This document shows, one piece after another, positions 16,364-25,199 of a DNA stretch of 42,528 bases; positions within the stretch are counted from its first letter, which is position 1; the number at the start of each line of letters is the position of its first letter. The DNA is from an uncultured Alsobacter sp. (GTDB lineage Bacteria > Pseudomonadota > Alphaproteobacteria > Rhizobiales > Beijerinckiaceae). A model generated the notes under the pieces. That model was not told where the DNA came from. It ran no database searches and saw nothing but the letters and a program-made list of their open reading frames with translations. Made by a program: the position numbers and the translations under genes. Where the stretch lies: NCBI RefSeq assembly GCF_945952055.1, contig NZ_CAMFHB010000051.1:1-42528 (forward strand), read 5' to 3'.

Positions 16364-17392
16364 ATGTCCAATCATGCTGCCCGGGCCCTGCGCGCCGCCG
16401 CGGTCGTCCTGGGAATCGTGGCCGGCGCGGGCTCGGCGGCCGCGCAGACCGCGATCCGTTTCACGCTGGACTGGCGCTACGAGGGCCCCGCCGCCCCGTT
16501 CGTCGTGGCCATCGACAAGGGCTACTTCAAGGCTGAGGGCCTGGATGTCACGATCGACATCGGCAACGGCTCCCGCGAGACCATCCCGCGCGTGGCGTCG
16601 GGAACCTACCAGCTTGGTTTCGGCGACGTGAACTCGCTGGTGCGATTCCGCGACGAGAACCCGGGCGTGGACGTCAAGGCCGTGCTGATGGTCTACGACA
16701 AGCCGCCCTTCGCCATCATCGGGCGCAAGAGCCGCGGGATCTCCACCGACGTGAAGAGCCTGCAGGGCAAGAAGTTCGGCGCGCCGGCGGCCGACGGCGC
16801 CTACGCCCAGTGGCCGATCTTCAAGACCGTCAACAAGCTCGACGATTCCGGCATGAAGTTCGAGAACGTGGGCTTCCCCGTGCGCGAGCCGATGCTGGCC
16901 TCGGGCGAGGTCGATGCCGTCTTCGGTTTCGCCATGTCGTCCTACATCAACGTCAAGAGCCGCGGCGTGCCGGTGGACGACATTGTCACCCTGCTGATGG
17001 CCGACTACGGCGTCGAGCTCTACGGCAACGTGATCATGGTCAACGCCGCGTTCGCCAAGGAAAAGCCCGAGGCGGTGAAGGGCTTCATCAAGGCCCTCGT
17101 GAAGGGCTTCAAGGACACGGTGGCCGACCCGTCGACCGCGGTCGACTCCGTCATCAAGCGCAACGACGTGGTGAAGAAGGACGTCGAGCTCGAGCGTCTC
17201 AAGATGGTGCTGGAGCAGAACATGCTGACGCCGTGGGTCAAGGCCAACGGCTGGGGCGGGATCGATCCGGACCGCTTCTCGCGCTCCATCGACCAGATCG
17301 GGCTGACCTTCACCTACAAGGCGAAGCCGAAGACCGAGGACATCTTCACCGACGCGTTCCTGCCGCCGGCGGCGGACCGCAAGGTGAACTGA
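16364..17392 (+). CDS. ABC transporter substrate-binding protein, NMT1/SsuA-like
   Basis: The periplasmic protein has 342 residues. Its N-terminal signal peptide ends near Ala-Ala-Ala-Gln at about residues 25-28. The mature protein opens with a short strand and FTLDWRYEGPAAPFVVAIDKGYF, and has AEGLDVTIDIGNGSRETIPRV next. This pattern is typical of NMT1/THI5-like receptors for nitrate, sulfonates, taurine or pyrimidine precursors. TGGAGGAA precedes the ATG at 16364, and a weak TTGCGA-17 bp-TTACAG promoter lies at 16307-16335. It is the first gene of a three-gene importer. The ligand cannot be assigned from sequence. Confidence 0.9.
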   Translation: MSNHAARALRAAAVVLGIVAGAGSAAAQTAIRFTLDWRYEGPAAPFVVAIDKGYFKAEGLDVTIDIGNGSRETIPRVASGTYQLGFGDVNSLVRFRDENPGVDVKAVLMVYDKPPFAIIGRKSRGISTDVKSLQGKKFGAPAADGAYAQWPIFKTVNKLDDSGMKFENVGFPVREPMLASGEVDAVFGFAMSSYINVKSRGVPVDDIVTLLMADYGVELYGNVIMVNAAFAKEKPEAVKGFIKALVKGFKDTVADPSTAVDSVIKRNDVVKKDVELERLKMVLEQNMLTPWVKANGWGGIDPDRFSRSIDQIGLTFTYKAKPKTEDIFTDAFLPPAADRKVN

Positions 17393-17426
17393 CCGCCGCC
17401 GCGCCCACGGCCCGACCGGAGTGTCC

Positions 17427-18212
17427 ATGGTTCCCTTCGTCTCCCTCACGGGCGTCACGCACGCCTATGGCGGCACGGGCGCGCCCGCCGTCGACGGCAT
17501 GACGATCGCCGTCGGCGAGGGCGAGTTCGCCGCCATCGTCGGCCCGTCGGGCTGCGGCAAGTCCACCGTCATGAAGCTGGCGACCGGCCTGCAGTTCCCG
17601 CAGGCCGGCGTCGTCACCGTCGCCGGGGCGCGCGTCGGCGCCCCGGTGAAGATCTCGGGCATGGCGTTCCAGAACCCCACGCTCCTGCCGTGGCGCACGA
17701 CGCTGGACAACCTGTTGCTGCCGCTCGAGATCGTCCAGCCGCACCGCGGGCGCCTGCGTCGCCACCGGGACGAATACGTCGCCCGCGCCGAGGCCCTGCT
17801 GGAGCAGGTGGGCCTCAAGGGCATGGGCAACAAGTTTCCCTGGCAGCTCTCCGGGGGCATGCAGCAGCGCGCCTCGCTCTGCCGGGCCCTCATCCACGAG
17901 CCCCAGCTCCTGATGCTGGACGAGCCCTTCGGGGCGCTCGACGCCTTCACGCGCGAGGAGCTGTGGTGCGTCATCCGCGACCTGCACGCCGCGCGCAAGG
18001 TCACGGTCATCCTCGTCACGCACGACCTGCGCGAGGCCGTGTTCCTGGCCGACCGCGTCTTCTGCATGAGCGCGCGCCCGGGCCGGATCATCGCGGAGCG
18101 CGAGATCGGTCTCCCGCGCCCGCGGGACCTGGAAGTCACCTACACGCCCGAGTTCAGCGACATCGTCCATGAACTGCGGGGCCATATCGCCCACGCGAGG
18201 TCCGCGGCATGA
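17427..18212 (+). CDS. ABC transporter ATP-binding protein (SsuB/TauB type)
   Basis: The ATPase has 261 residues. Walker A is GPSGCGKST at residues 39-47, the Q-loop region reads AFQNPTLLPWRTTLDN, the signature is LSGGMQQR, and Walker B is LLMLDEPFGALD with an H-loop in LVTHDLREAVFL. The Q-loop 'LLPW' form is characteristic of nitrate/sulfonate/taurine importers. The ATG at 17427 is preceded by GGAG. The stop overlaps the permease start (ATGA at 18209). It energises the importer with the products at 16364 and 18209. Confidence 0.95.
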   Translation: MVPFVSLTGVTHAYGGTGAPAVDGMTIAVGEGEFAAIVGPSGCGKSTVMKLATGLQFPQAGVVTVAGARVGAPVKISGMAFQNPTLLPWRTTLDNLLLPLEIVQPHRGRLRRHRDEYVARAEALLEQVGLKGMGNKFPWQLSGGMQQRASLCRALIHEPQLLMLDEPFGALDAFTREELWCVIRDLHAARKVTVILVTHDLREAVFLADRVFCMSARPGRIIAEREIGLPRPRDLEVTYTPEFSDIVHELRGHIAHARSAA

Positions 18213-18997
18213 GCACCGTCGCTGCGCCCGGCCCGAGCAAGATGGCCCTCGCCGTCGCGCCGTGGGTCTTCACCGTAGGCTTCTTCCTGGTCTGGGAGGC
18301 GATCTGCCGGATCTTCAAGGTGTCGTCCTTCGTGCTGCCGCCGCCGAGCGCGGTCGCCGTGGCAATGTGGGAGTATCGCGGGCCGCTGGCCTTCCACTCC
18401 GCCCACACGCTGTGGATGACACTCGCCGGCTTCGGCATCGCCGTGGTGGCCGGCATCCTCCTCGGCGTGGCGCTCGGCGCCTCGCGCCTCGTCCACGCGG
18501 GCAGCTATCCCCTGCTGGTGGCCTTCAACGCCATCCCCAAGGTCGCGGTCGTCCCGATCCTGGTGATCTGGTTCGGCGTCGGCTGGATGCCGGCGGTGCT
18601 CACCGCGTTCCTGATCTCCTTCTTTCCCATCGTCGTGAATGTGGCGACGGGCCTGGCCACCATCGAGCCCGAGGTGGAGGACGTGATGCGCGCGCTGGGC
18701 GCCTCCAAGCTCGACATCATCGCCAAGGTCGGCATCCCGCGGTCGATGCCGTACTTCTTCGGCTCGCTGAAGGTGGCGATCACGCTGGCCTATGTCGGCT
18801 CGGTCATCGCCGAGTACAACGCGTCCAACTACGGCATCGGCAACCTGATGGCGCGCGCCAGCGCCGACTTCAATGTGCCGTTGCTGTTCGCCGCACTCGT
18901 CGCTCTCGGTATCCTGGGCGTGATCATCTACGCCGCGATGGCCGTGCTGGAGCGTCGCACGACCGGCTGGGCGCAGCGCTCGAACTTCGCGGCGTGA
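18209..18997 (+). CDS. ABC transporter permease (SsuC/TauC type)
   Basis: The permease has 262 residues and about six membrane helices. A BPD_transp_1 core and the coupling loop EDVMRALGASKLDIIAKVGIPRSMPY are typical of SsuC/TauC/NrtB-type subunits. Its start overlaps the ATPase stop by 4 bp. It is the last gene of the importer; 107 bp separate it from the acyl-CoA synthetase gene. That enzyme may act on the imported compound, although a palindrome in the gap could instead mark a separate transcription unit. Confidence 0.94.
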   Translation: MSTVAAPGPSKMALAVAPWVFTVGFFLVWEAICRIFKVSSFVLPPPSAVAVAMWEYRGPLAFHSAHTLWMTLAGFGIAVVAGILLGVALGASRLVHAGSYPLLVAFNAIPKVAVVPILVIWFGVGWMPAVLTAFLISFFPIVVNVATGLATIEPEVEDVMRALGASKLDIIAKVGIPRSMPYFFGSLKVAITLAYVGSVIAEYNASNYGIGNLMARASADFNVPLLFAALVALGILGVIIYAAMAVLERRTTGWAQRSNFAA

Positions 18998-19009
18998 GCG
19001 AAGCCGCGC

Positions 19010-19029
19010 AGGTGAGCGTTCGTTCACCT
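19010..19029. promoter_or_regulatory. Palindrome upstream of the acyl-CoA synthetase gene
   Basis: GGTGAGCGTTCGTTCACC at 19011-19028 is an 18-bp dyad with one mismatched pair, and the outer pair extends it to AGGTGA/TCACCT. It sits 76 bp upstream of the acyl-CoA synthetase start and 13 bp after the permease stop. Size and symmetry suit a TetR- or GntR-type operator; a weak terminator hairpin is the alternative, but no T-run follows. Confidence 0.35.
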
Positions 19030-19104
19030 CCGCCCGAGGTCGATCTTGTGTTGCAGTGCAGCAGGCGTAGTCTCCGCCTCCCCTGAGGTGACGAGCCTGC
19101 GACC

Positions 19105-20721
19105 ATGCTGCCTGCCATCCGCGATTTCGAGGCCCTGCGCGCGTCGTTCCGCTGGCCGATCCCGGAGCGCTACAACATCGGCGTGGACGTCTGCGACCGC
19201 TGGGCCACGCTGGATCCGCAGCGCCCGGCGCTCCTCGACGTCGCCGCCGACGACGGCGTCACCGCCGTCACGTTCGGCGAGATCCGGGATGCCTCCAACC
19301 GGCTGGCCCAGGCGCTTCGCCGGCGCGGCATCGGGCGCGGCGACCGGGTGGCGATCCTCCTGCCGCAGTGCCGGGACGTCGTCGTCGCCCATGTCGCGAT
19401 CTACAAGCTCGGCGCGGTGGCCTTGCCGCTGGCGGTGCTTTTCGGCGTCGACGGACTGGCCTATCGGCTGCGCGATGCCGGCGCCAAGGGGCTTATCACC
19501 AACGCGGCCGGGGTCGAGCGACTGGCGCCGGTGCGCCGCGACCTGCCGGCGCTGGACGTGGTGCTGTGCACCGACGGCGCCGGAGGCGGGGCGGACGGCC
19601 TCGCCGCCGCCATGCAGGCCGAGAGCGCCGTCTTCACTCCCGTGGACACGGGGCCCGACGACCCGGCCATGATGATCTTCACGTCCGGCACGACGGGCCA
19701 GCCCAAGGGCGCGCTGCACGGGCACCGCGTGCTGCTGGGTCACCTGCCGGGCTTCGAACTCGTGCACGAGTTCTACCCGCAGACCGGCGACCTCATGTGG
19801 ACGCCGGCCGACTGGGCCTGGGCCGGCGGCCTCCTCAACGCGCTGCTGCCCTCCCTGCACCACGGCATGCCGGTGGTGGCCTGGAAGCAGGAGAAGTTCG
19901 ATCCCGAGCGGGTCTTCGCGATGATGGCGCGCCTGCGCGTGCGCAACACCTTCGTCCCGCCGACCGCCCTGCGGATGCTGCGCTCGGTCGCCCCGCCGAA
20001 GGGCCGCCACGACCTCGCCCTGCGCACCGTGGCCTCGGCCGGTGAGGCCCTCGGAGCCGAGACGCTCGCCTGGGGGCGCGAGGCGCTCGGCCTCACCATC
20101 AACGAGGCGTTCGGCCAGACCGAGTGCAACCTGGTCCTGGCCTCTTGCGCCACGCTGGGCGTGGTCCGGCCGGGCTCGATCGGCAAGGCCGTCCCGGGGC
20201 ACGAGGTGGCGATCATCGGGCCGGACGGCCTCGCCTGCGCGCCCGGCGAACAGGGCCAGATCGCCGTGCGCCGGCCCGACCCGGTGATGTTCCTGGAATA
20301 CTGGAACCGCCCGGAGGCGACGCGCGACAAGTTCGTCGGCGACTGGATGACGACGGGGGACCAGGGCGTCATGGACGCCGACGGCTATGTCCGCTTCGTC
20401 GGCCGGGACGACGACGTGATCACCTCGTCCGGCTACCGCATCGGGCCGACCGAGATCGAGGACTGCCTGATCCGCCATCCAGCCGTCACCAACGCCGCGG
20501 CCGTGGGCAAGCCCGATCCGCTGCGAACCGAGATCGTGAAGGCCTTCGTCGTGCTGAAGCCCGGGCATCCGTCGAGCGACGCACTGGCCGCCGACATCCA
20601 GCGGTTCGTCCGCGAGCGGCTCTCCGCCCACGAATACCCGCGCGAGGTGGCCTTCGTCGACACGCTGCCCCTCACCACCACGGGCAAGGTCATCCGGCGC
20701 GCCCTGCGGGCGGTCGCCTGA
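19105..20721 (+). CDS. AMP-dependent acyl-CoA synthetase (medium-chain type)
   Basis: The protein of 538 residues belongs to the ANL adenylate-forming superfamily. The P-loop-like motif is TSGTTGQPKG at residues 193-202 (preceded by MMIF). The adenine-binding region is NEAFGQTECN. The hinge and core motif are FVGRDDDVITSSGYRIGPTEIE, and the C-terminal catalytic lysine is Lys528 in TTTGKVIRRAL. The enzyme activates a carboxylic acid to its acyl-CoA through an acyl-adenylate. The overall pattern resembles medium-chain or acetate/propionate-like synthetases rather than FadD. It follows the ABC importer on the same strand, so an imported carboxylate is a possible substrate. Confidence 0.9.
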   Translation: MLPAIRDFEALRASFRWPIPERYNIGVDVCDRWATLDPQRPALLDVAADDGVTAVTFGEIRDASNRLAQALRRRGIGRGDRVAILLPQCRDVVVAHVAIYKLGAVALPLAVLFGVDGLAYRLRDAGAKGLITNAAGVERLAPVRRDLPALDVVLCTDGAGGGADGLAAAMQAESAVFTPVDTGPDDPAMMIFTSGTTGQPKGALHGHRVLLGHLPGFELVHEFYPQTGDLMWTPADWAWAGGLLNALLPSLHHGMPVVAWKQEKFDPERVFAMMARLRVRNTFVPPTALRMLRSVAPPKGRHDLALRTVASAGEALGAETLAWGREALGLTINEAFGQTECNLVLASCATLGVVRPGSIGKAVPGHEVAIIGPDGLACAPGEQGQIAVRRPDPVMFLEYWNRPEATRDKFVGDWMTTGDQGVMDADGYVRFVGRDDDVITSSGYRIGPTEIEDCLIRHPAVTNAAAVGKPDPLRTEIVKAFVVLKPGHPSSDALAADIQRFVRERLSAHEYPREVAFVDTLPLTTTGKVIRRALRAVA

Positions 20722-20760
20722 GCGGGTCGACGGACCCGGAGACCAGCGCGGCGGCCCTTG

Positions 20761-21753
20761 TCAGGCCGCCTCGCCGTCCTTGCCGTAGTAATAGTTGGCC
20801 TTGCGGCCGAAGAGCAGGCCGCGCAGCGCGCGCCGCATGCCTTCGCTGCGGCGCAGGGGGGCGATGACGGCCCGCATGGCGCGGTAGCCCGCGACCTTGG
20901 CGGTGTCGAGCATCGGACGCTGCCCGGGGCTGGCCTGCGGCAGGCCGAGGTGGCGCAGAAGCCCGTTCGCCTGCAGCAGCGTGTTCAGCCGGTCGGCGGC
21001 CGGGCTCTTCCAGGTGAAGGCCATGGAGATCGACAGGTCGTCGAACGTCTCGACCCAGTGCGGCCACAGGTGCGGCACGAAGCAGCCTTCGCCGCCCTCC
21101 AGGTAGAAGCTCGTCTTGCGGGTGTCGAAGGCGGGGTCGAAGGTGAGGTTGCGATGCTTGGAGGGGCTGATCTCCAGCTCCTCGTCGGAGAGGATCGAGC
21201 GGTCGCGATTGTCGTACTGGTGGAAGGCCTTTCGTCCGCGGATCTGGACGAACATGTTCTCTTCCGGGTCGTAGTGGAACGGCGTCACGGCCCGCGGCGA
21301 GGTCACGAAGATGAAGCCCTGCAGGTCGTAGAAGCCGGCCTCGTCGCAATCGGCGAAGCCCGCGCCGCGGGCGACGTCGTCCAGCATCTCGCGCAGCAGC
21401 GCGGCGTAGGCCGGATCCCGCTCCACGCGCTTCAGCACCATCCAGGCATGGCCCGACTCGATGCGGCGGACCACCTCGTCGGCGGGCGCGTCGATGATCT
21501 TCACGTCCTCGAAGCGCGTCTCCACCTTCACGGCCGCCTCGGTCATCTCGACCTGGTCGCGCGGCAGGGTGCGGGCCAGCTCGGCGAGCCGGGTGATCGT
21601 GAAAAGCGGGTGCGACGACAGCGCGTGCCCCAGGCGGAACGGCTCGTTGGGGAATCGCGACCGCATCTCGGCGCCGTCGAAGGACACGAGGCGGGCGGGC
21701 TGGCCCTTGGCGGTCGTCGCGGGGGCGCGGTCGAGTGTCGGCGCGTCGGTCAT
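20761..21753 (-). CDS. JmjC/cupin_8-like Fe(II)/2-oxoglutarate oxygenase candidate
   Basis: The product has 330 residues. A double-stranded beta-helix core carries the facial triad pattern of JmjC/cupin_8 proteins: His160 and Asp162 in TPFHYDPEEN. The distal His228 or His232 lies in FVPHLWPHW. Such enzymes hydroxylate proteins, peptides or small molecules using iron and 2-oxoglutarate. The N-terminal 100 residues contain LGHALSSHPLFTITRL and a helical region that I do not recognise as a separate domain. The ATG at 21753 overlaps the stop of the upstream GNAT gene by 4 bp, so the two proteins are translationally coupled and likely act together. The substrate is unknown. Confidence 0.8.
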   Translation of the reverse strand: MTDAPTLDRAPATTAKGQPARLVSFDGAEMRSRFPNEPFRLGHALSSHPLFTITRLAELARTLPRDQVEMTEAAVKVETRFEDVKIIDAPADEVVRRIESGHAWMVLKRVERDPAYAALLREMLDDVARGAGFADCDEAGFYDLQGFIFVTSPRAVTPFHYDPEENMFVQIRGRKAFHQYDNRDRSILSDEELEISPSKHRNLTFDPAFDTRKTSFYLEGGEGCFVPHLWPHWVETFDDLSISMAFTWKSPAADRLNTLLQANGLLRHLGLPQASPGQRPMLDTAKVAGYRAMRAVIAPLRRSEGMRRALRGLLFGRKANYYYGKDGEAA

Positions 21754-23015
21754 GGCTTCCGTCCCTTGGCGAGATGGTAGAGATTCTTGGCGGTGGATCG
21801 GATGGAGCGGCGGGCGCTCTCGCCGGCGGCCGCGAAGGCGGCCGAGGCGCTGGCGCCGCGGGCCTCGACGAACCAGTCGGCGACGGCCAGCCGGTCGGGC
21901 CAGAGCCGGTCGATCATCGGATGGTCGGCAATGGCGCAGCTGTCGGTCTCGGTCACGCCGCCTTCCAGCTGGCGGGAGGACATCTCCAGGGTGAGCTGGA
22001 CGCCGGGCGAGTAGGTCGAGAGCTCTTCGTCGAACGTGGTCTTCCAGTAGAAGGATCGCGTCGCGTCGCCAAGGATGATGCCGACGCCCGCGGCCGTGCC
22101 GCCCACCGACATCACGTCCACGCTGCATTCGCCCTGCTGGGCGAGCGAGCGGGTCACGGTCCGCAGGAACGTGGCGGCGTTGGCGTTGTCGAGGAACGCC
22201 GTCCCGTTGCGGCCCTTCCACCCCTTCGCCTCGAGCGCAAGGAAAAGCTCGGTCGCGTCGCGGACGCCGCGCGGGTCGGCATGGCGCACGACCTCCACCG
22301 CGCCGCGCTCCTCGAGCCTGCGGCGCAGGCGGCGCAGTTCCTTCACCTTCTTGCCGGGCATGGAGCGCCCGAGCGTCTCGTCGAGGGTCGCACCCCCGCG
22401 CAGCACGGCGCGCTGGTGCTCGCCGAAGCGGCGGATGCCGCGCCCGGTCGCCTCGGCGACGGAGCGAATGGCGGCCGCGGTCGGGCCGTCCTCGGTGATG
22501 AACGGAAGCAGGACACCGCCGGCGCGGCTGCTCTGGCGTGCGATCCAGTCCAGGAAGGCGGCAATGACGGCCGGGGCGTGGTCGCGGTCGACGAGCGGCG
22601 TGCCCAGCGCCAGTTGCTCGTGGCGCCAGCCGAACAGTTCCAGCGTCCCCAGCGCGCCCTTGGGCATGACCACGGGAAACAGGCCCAGCAGCCCGGACTC
22701 GGCCGGCTTGCGCGGATCGCGCACCATGGCGAAGACGGGTCGGGCGAAGTCGCGCATGTGGCGGGTCACCGCGAGCGCGAAGTCAGGCTCGTAGAAGACG
22801 TTGCGCTCCAGCGAGCGCAGGGCGAGGTCGCGCCAGGCCGGCGCGTGGTCGCCCGCCTGCATCAGGCCGCAGATGTCGACCGCCAGGGCGGCGCTGGCCG
22901 CGGATGCGGCGGCGGCCTCCCGCAGGGGGGGCGGAGCCAGGCGGAACAGGGACCGTGGACCGGCCGGGGGAAGGACCCCGGCCGAAGCGGTGGCCGGGAA
23001 GGCGGAACGCGACAT
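21750..23015 (-). CDS. GNAT acyltransferase, CelD/FemAB-like (BioF2-like)
   Basis: The product has 421 residues with two GNAT-like halves. The C-terminal half carries the pattern LFLALEAKGWKGRNGTAFLD, then a region around FYWKTTFDEELSTYSPGVQL, which is typical of Acetyltransf_6 proteins (CelD/BcsL, FemAB-like). Family members transfer acyl or aminoacyl groups in polysaccharide, capsule or lipid biosynthesis. I start it at the ATG at 23015; a TTG at 23021 would add two residues. The stop overlaps the JmjC-like gene start. The acyl donor might come from the acyl-CoA synthetase encoded 136 bp upstream on the same strand; this is inference. Confidence 0.82.
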   Translation of the reverse strand: MSRSAFPATASAGVLPPAGPRSLFRLAPPPLREAAAASAASAALAVDICGLMQAGDHAPAWRDLALRSLERNVFYEPDFALAVTRHMRDFARPVFAMVRDPRKPAESGLLGLFPVVMPKGALGTLELFGWRHEQLALGTPLVDRDHAPAVIAAFLDWIARQSSRAGGVLLPFITEDGPTAAAIRSVAEATGRGIRRFGEHQRAVLRGGATLDETLGRSMPGKKVKELRRLRRRLEERGAVEVVRHADPRGVRDATELFLALEAKGWKGRNGTAFLDNANAATFLRTVTRSLAQQGECSVDVMSVGGTAAGVGIILGDATRSFYWKTTFDEELSTYSPGVQLTLEMSSRQLEGGVTETDSCAIADHPMIDRLWPDRLAVADWFVEARGASASAAFAAAGESARRSIRSTAKNLYHLAKGRKP

Positions 23016-23151
23016 GGGCAACTCGTACGCTTTCAGGACGGTCGGCCGACGAGAACAGGACGTTAATGTCCCGAAATCGGTCGACGCGGGGGACGGGATG
23101 GCACCGACCTGCCCGTCCTCTCAATTCGCGTACCAGTTGATCTTTGAAGGG

Positions 23152-24957
23152 TTACAACCTGATCTGCCCGCCGGTGATCGCGGCGTAAAGTTCCGCGTCG
23201 AGGCGAATGAACCGTTTTTCTTTTGGGTGCAATACGAACAATGGATCGGCGATGCCGGCGGGATCGGCGCCTTCCTTCACGAGATCCACCTTGCGTTGCT
23301 TGAAGGTGCCGGTCACGTCGAGGGCCGGGCGGATCCGCAGGAAGACGGGCCTGGCATAGTCGGGAAGATGCGTGGCCAGATAGGCGTGGAAGGCGACGGT
23401 GTCGAAGTCGACGCTCGGATCGAGAACCAGGGCCGCCATTCCGGCGCGGCCTTCACAGCCCGGGACCTTGACGCCGTACACGGTGCATTCCGCGATCCCC
23501 GGGATGACCGAGATCGTCTCGGAGACCTCGGAGGTCGCGACGTTCTCGCCCTTCCAGCGGAAGGTGTCGCCGATGCGGTCCACGAAGAAGAAGTAGCCGT
23601 CGGCATCGCGCCGCATCAGGTCGCCCGAGCGGAACCACGCGTCGCCCTTCTCGAACACGTCGCGCAGGATCTTCGTTTCGGTGGCGGCGCGGTCGGCATA
23701 GCCTTCGAAGCGGTTCGCCGGCTTGGCGGGGTCGTTGATGATCTGCCCGAGGATCTCGCCCACCTCGTCCGGGGCGCAGGGCTGGCAGAAGCCGTCCGGT
23801 CCCCGGATGGGCTCGCCCCGCTCGACGTCGAAGCGGACGATCTTCACCACGAACCGCTTCTCGGCCCATTTCGGAATGCGCCCGACGGAGCCCGGCCGGC
23901 TGTCGAGGTTGAACAGCACGACGTTGCCCTCGGTGGCGGCATAGAACTCGCGCACCTGCGGGATGCCGAAGCGGGACACGAACGGCGTCCAGACGTCGGG
24001 CCTCAACCCGTTGCCGCAGATGAGCCGGATCTTGTGCGCGCGGTCCTGCGGGCCGGGCGGCGCATTGAGCAGGTATCGGCACAGCTCGCCGATGTAGAAG
24101 AACAGCGTGCACTGGTGCCGGATGATGTCGGGCCAGAAGTCGCGGGCCGAGAAGCGCTCCCGGATGACGACGCTGCCGCCTTCGATGAGCGTGCCGAGGG
24201 TGGCCAGCGTGCCGCCGTTGGAATGGTACATCGGCAGGCAGTCGTACATCCGGTCGTCCGGACCGGTGTTCATCAGGGCCGAGAAGCCCCGGGCCATCGC
24301 CATGATGCGGTAATGGTTGATGTTGGCGGCCTTGGGAAGCCCGGTGGTTCCCGACGTGTAGATGAAGACGCAGCGATCCTCGATGGTGAGCGCGGGCCGC
24401 GCCTCGGCGGGAAGGGGTCCGCCGGGCAGGGCGTCCAGCGCCGTGTCGAACCGCTGGTGGGCGCCCTCGGCCGCTCCGTGAACCCACAGGTCGGGCGTCT
24501 CGGGCAAGGCCGCGCTGGCGACCTGGAAGGCGCGCAGGTGTTCCGATCCGACGATAGCGATCTTCGCCTTCACGATGGCGATCGAGTGCGTGAGCGCGGC
24601 GCCGGTCAGGTTGGTGTTGATGAGGGCCGTCGCCGCGCCGACTCGGGCGATGCCCAGCCAGACGCAGAGGTAGTCCGGCCGGTTGCCCATCAGCAGGGCC
24701 ACCACGTCGCCCTTGCCCAGGCCTCGCGAGCGGGCCCAATGCGCCACCTTGTTCACGCGGGCGTCGAAGTCCGCGAAGGTGAGGGTCTGGCCTTCGGTGA
24801 GGAGGGCGGTGCGGTCGGCGAAGCGCGCGCAGACCTCCGGCAGGACGTCGTTGATCGTCACGCGCGGGTTGCGGGCGATCGGGGACGTCCGACGCAGGAT
24901 GCGCAGCGATCCCTTCAGATACGCAAACTCACTCGCGAGACGCTCCAGAAGCGCCAT
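23152..24957 (-). CDS. Long-chain acyl-CoA synthetase, FATP (SLC27)-like
   Basis: The protein has 601 residues. The AMP-binding motif is FIYTSGTTGLPKAANINH. LPMYHSNGG follows, then the FYAATEGNVVLFNLDSRPGSVGR region typical of fatty-acid transport proteins (FATP/very-long-chain acyl-CoA synthetases). The C-terminal motif is VDRIGDTFRWKGENVATSEV, and LDVTGTFKQRKVDLVKEG holds the conserved lysine region. It activates long-chain fatty acids. The ATG at 24957 is preceded by GGGGAG at good distance, and a GTG lies two codons earlier. The gene heads the minus-strand set FATP-GNAT-JmjC and is divergent from rsfS, with a GTTCA-4-TGAAC palindrome at 25070-25083 in the gap. Confidence 0.92.
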   Translation of the reverse strand: MALLERLASEFAYLKGSLRILRRTSPIARNPRVTINDVLPEVCARFADRTALLTEGQTLTFADFDARVNKVAHWARSRGLGKGDVVALLMGNRPDYLCVWLGIARVGAATALINTNLTGAALTHSIAIVKAKIAIVGSEHLRAFQVASAALPETPDLWVHGAAEGAHQRFDTALDALPGGPLPAEARPALTIEDRCVFIYTSGTTGLPKAANINHYRIMAMARGFSALMNTGPDDRMYDCLPMYHSNGGTLATLGTLIEGGSVVIRERFSARDFWPDIIRHQCTLFFYIGELCRYLLNAPPGPQDRAHKIRLICGNGLRPDVWTPFVSRFGIPQVREFYAATEGNVVLFNLDSRPGSVGRIPKWAEKRFVVKIVRFDVERGEPIRGPDGFCQPCAPDEVGEILGQIINDPAKPANRFEGYADRAATETKILRDVFEKGDAWFRSGDLMRRDADGYFFFVDRIGDTFRWKGENVATSEVSETISVIPGIAECTVYGVKVPGCEGRAGMAALVLDPSVDFDTVAFHAYLATHLPDYARPVFLRIRPALDVTGTFKQRKVDLVKEGADPAGIADPLFVLHPKEKRFIRLDAELYAAITGGQIRL

Positions 24958-25069
24958 ATGCACTCTCCCCCCGCATCGCGCCCGGTTCGACTCGCGTCGC
25001 CCGACGTCCGTTCATCATGCCGATCCGTCGGCCCCGGTGATAGGGGGTCGAGACCGGCCGTGCAATATC

Positions 25070-25083
25070 GTTCACATATGAAC
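25070..25083. promoter_or_regulatory. GTTCA-N4-TGAAC palindrome in the FATP/rsfS gap
   Basis: GTTCA (25070-25074) and TGAAC (25079-25083) are inverted around CATA, in a stretch that is locally AT-richer than the surroundings. It lies 113 bp upstream of the FATP-like start on the minus strand and 117 bp upstream of the rsfS start. A fatty-acid-responsive repressor site is one possibility, but the motif matches no consensus I can name with confidence. Confidence 0.3.
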
Positions 25084-25199
25084 AGTAGGAGTTGCGAGGG
25101 TCCGGAACTGCACGTGCGCGCCCGTTGTGGAACTTTTCGTCGTTTCGGCTTATATTGGAACAGTGCGCGGTGTGCGCACGGTGTCGAGAGGATACCAAG

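Noticed and set aside
25125-25160. EcfG-type promoter before rsfS (two GGAAC boxes)
   Set aside because: Neither GGAAC has a CGTT at 16-17 bp.
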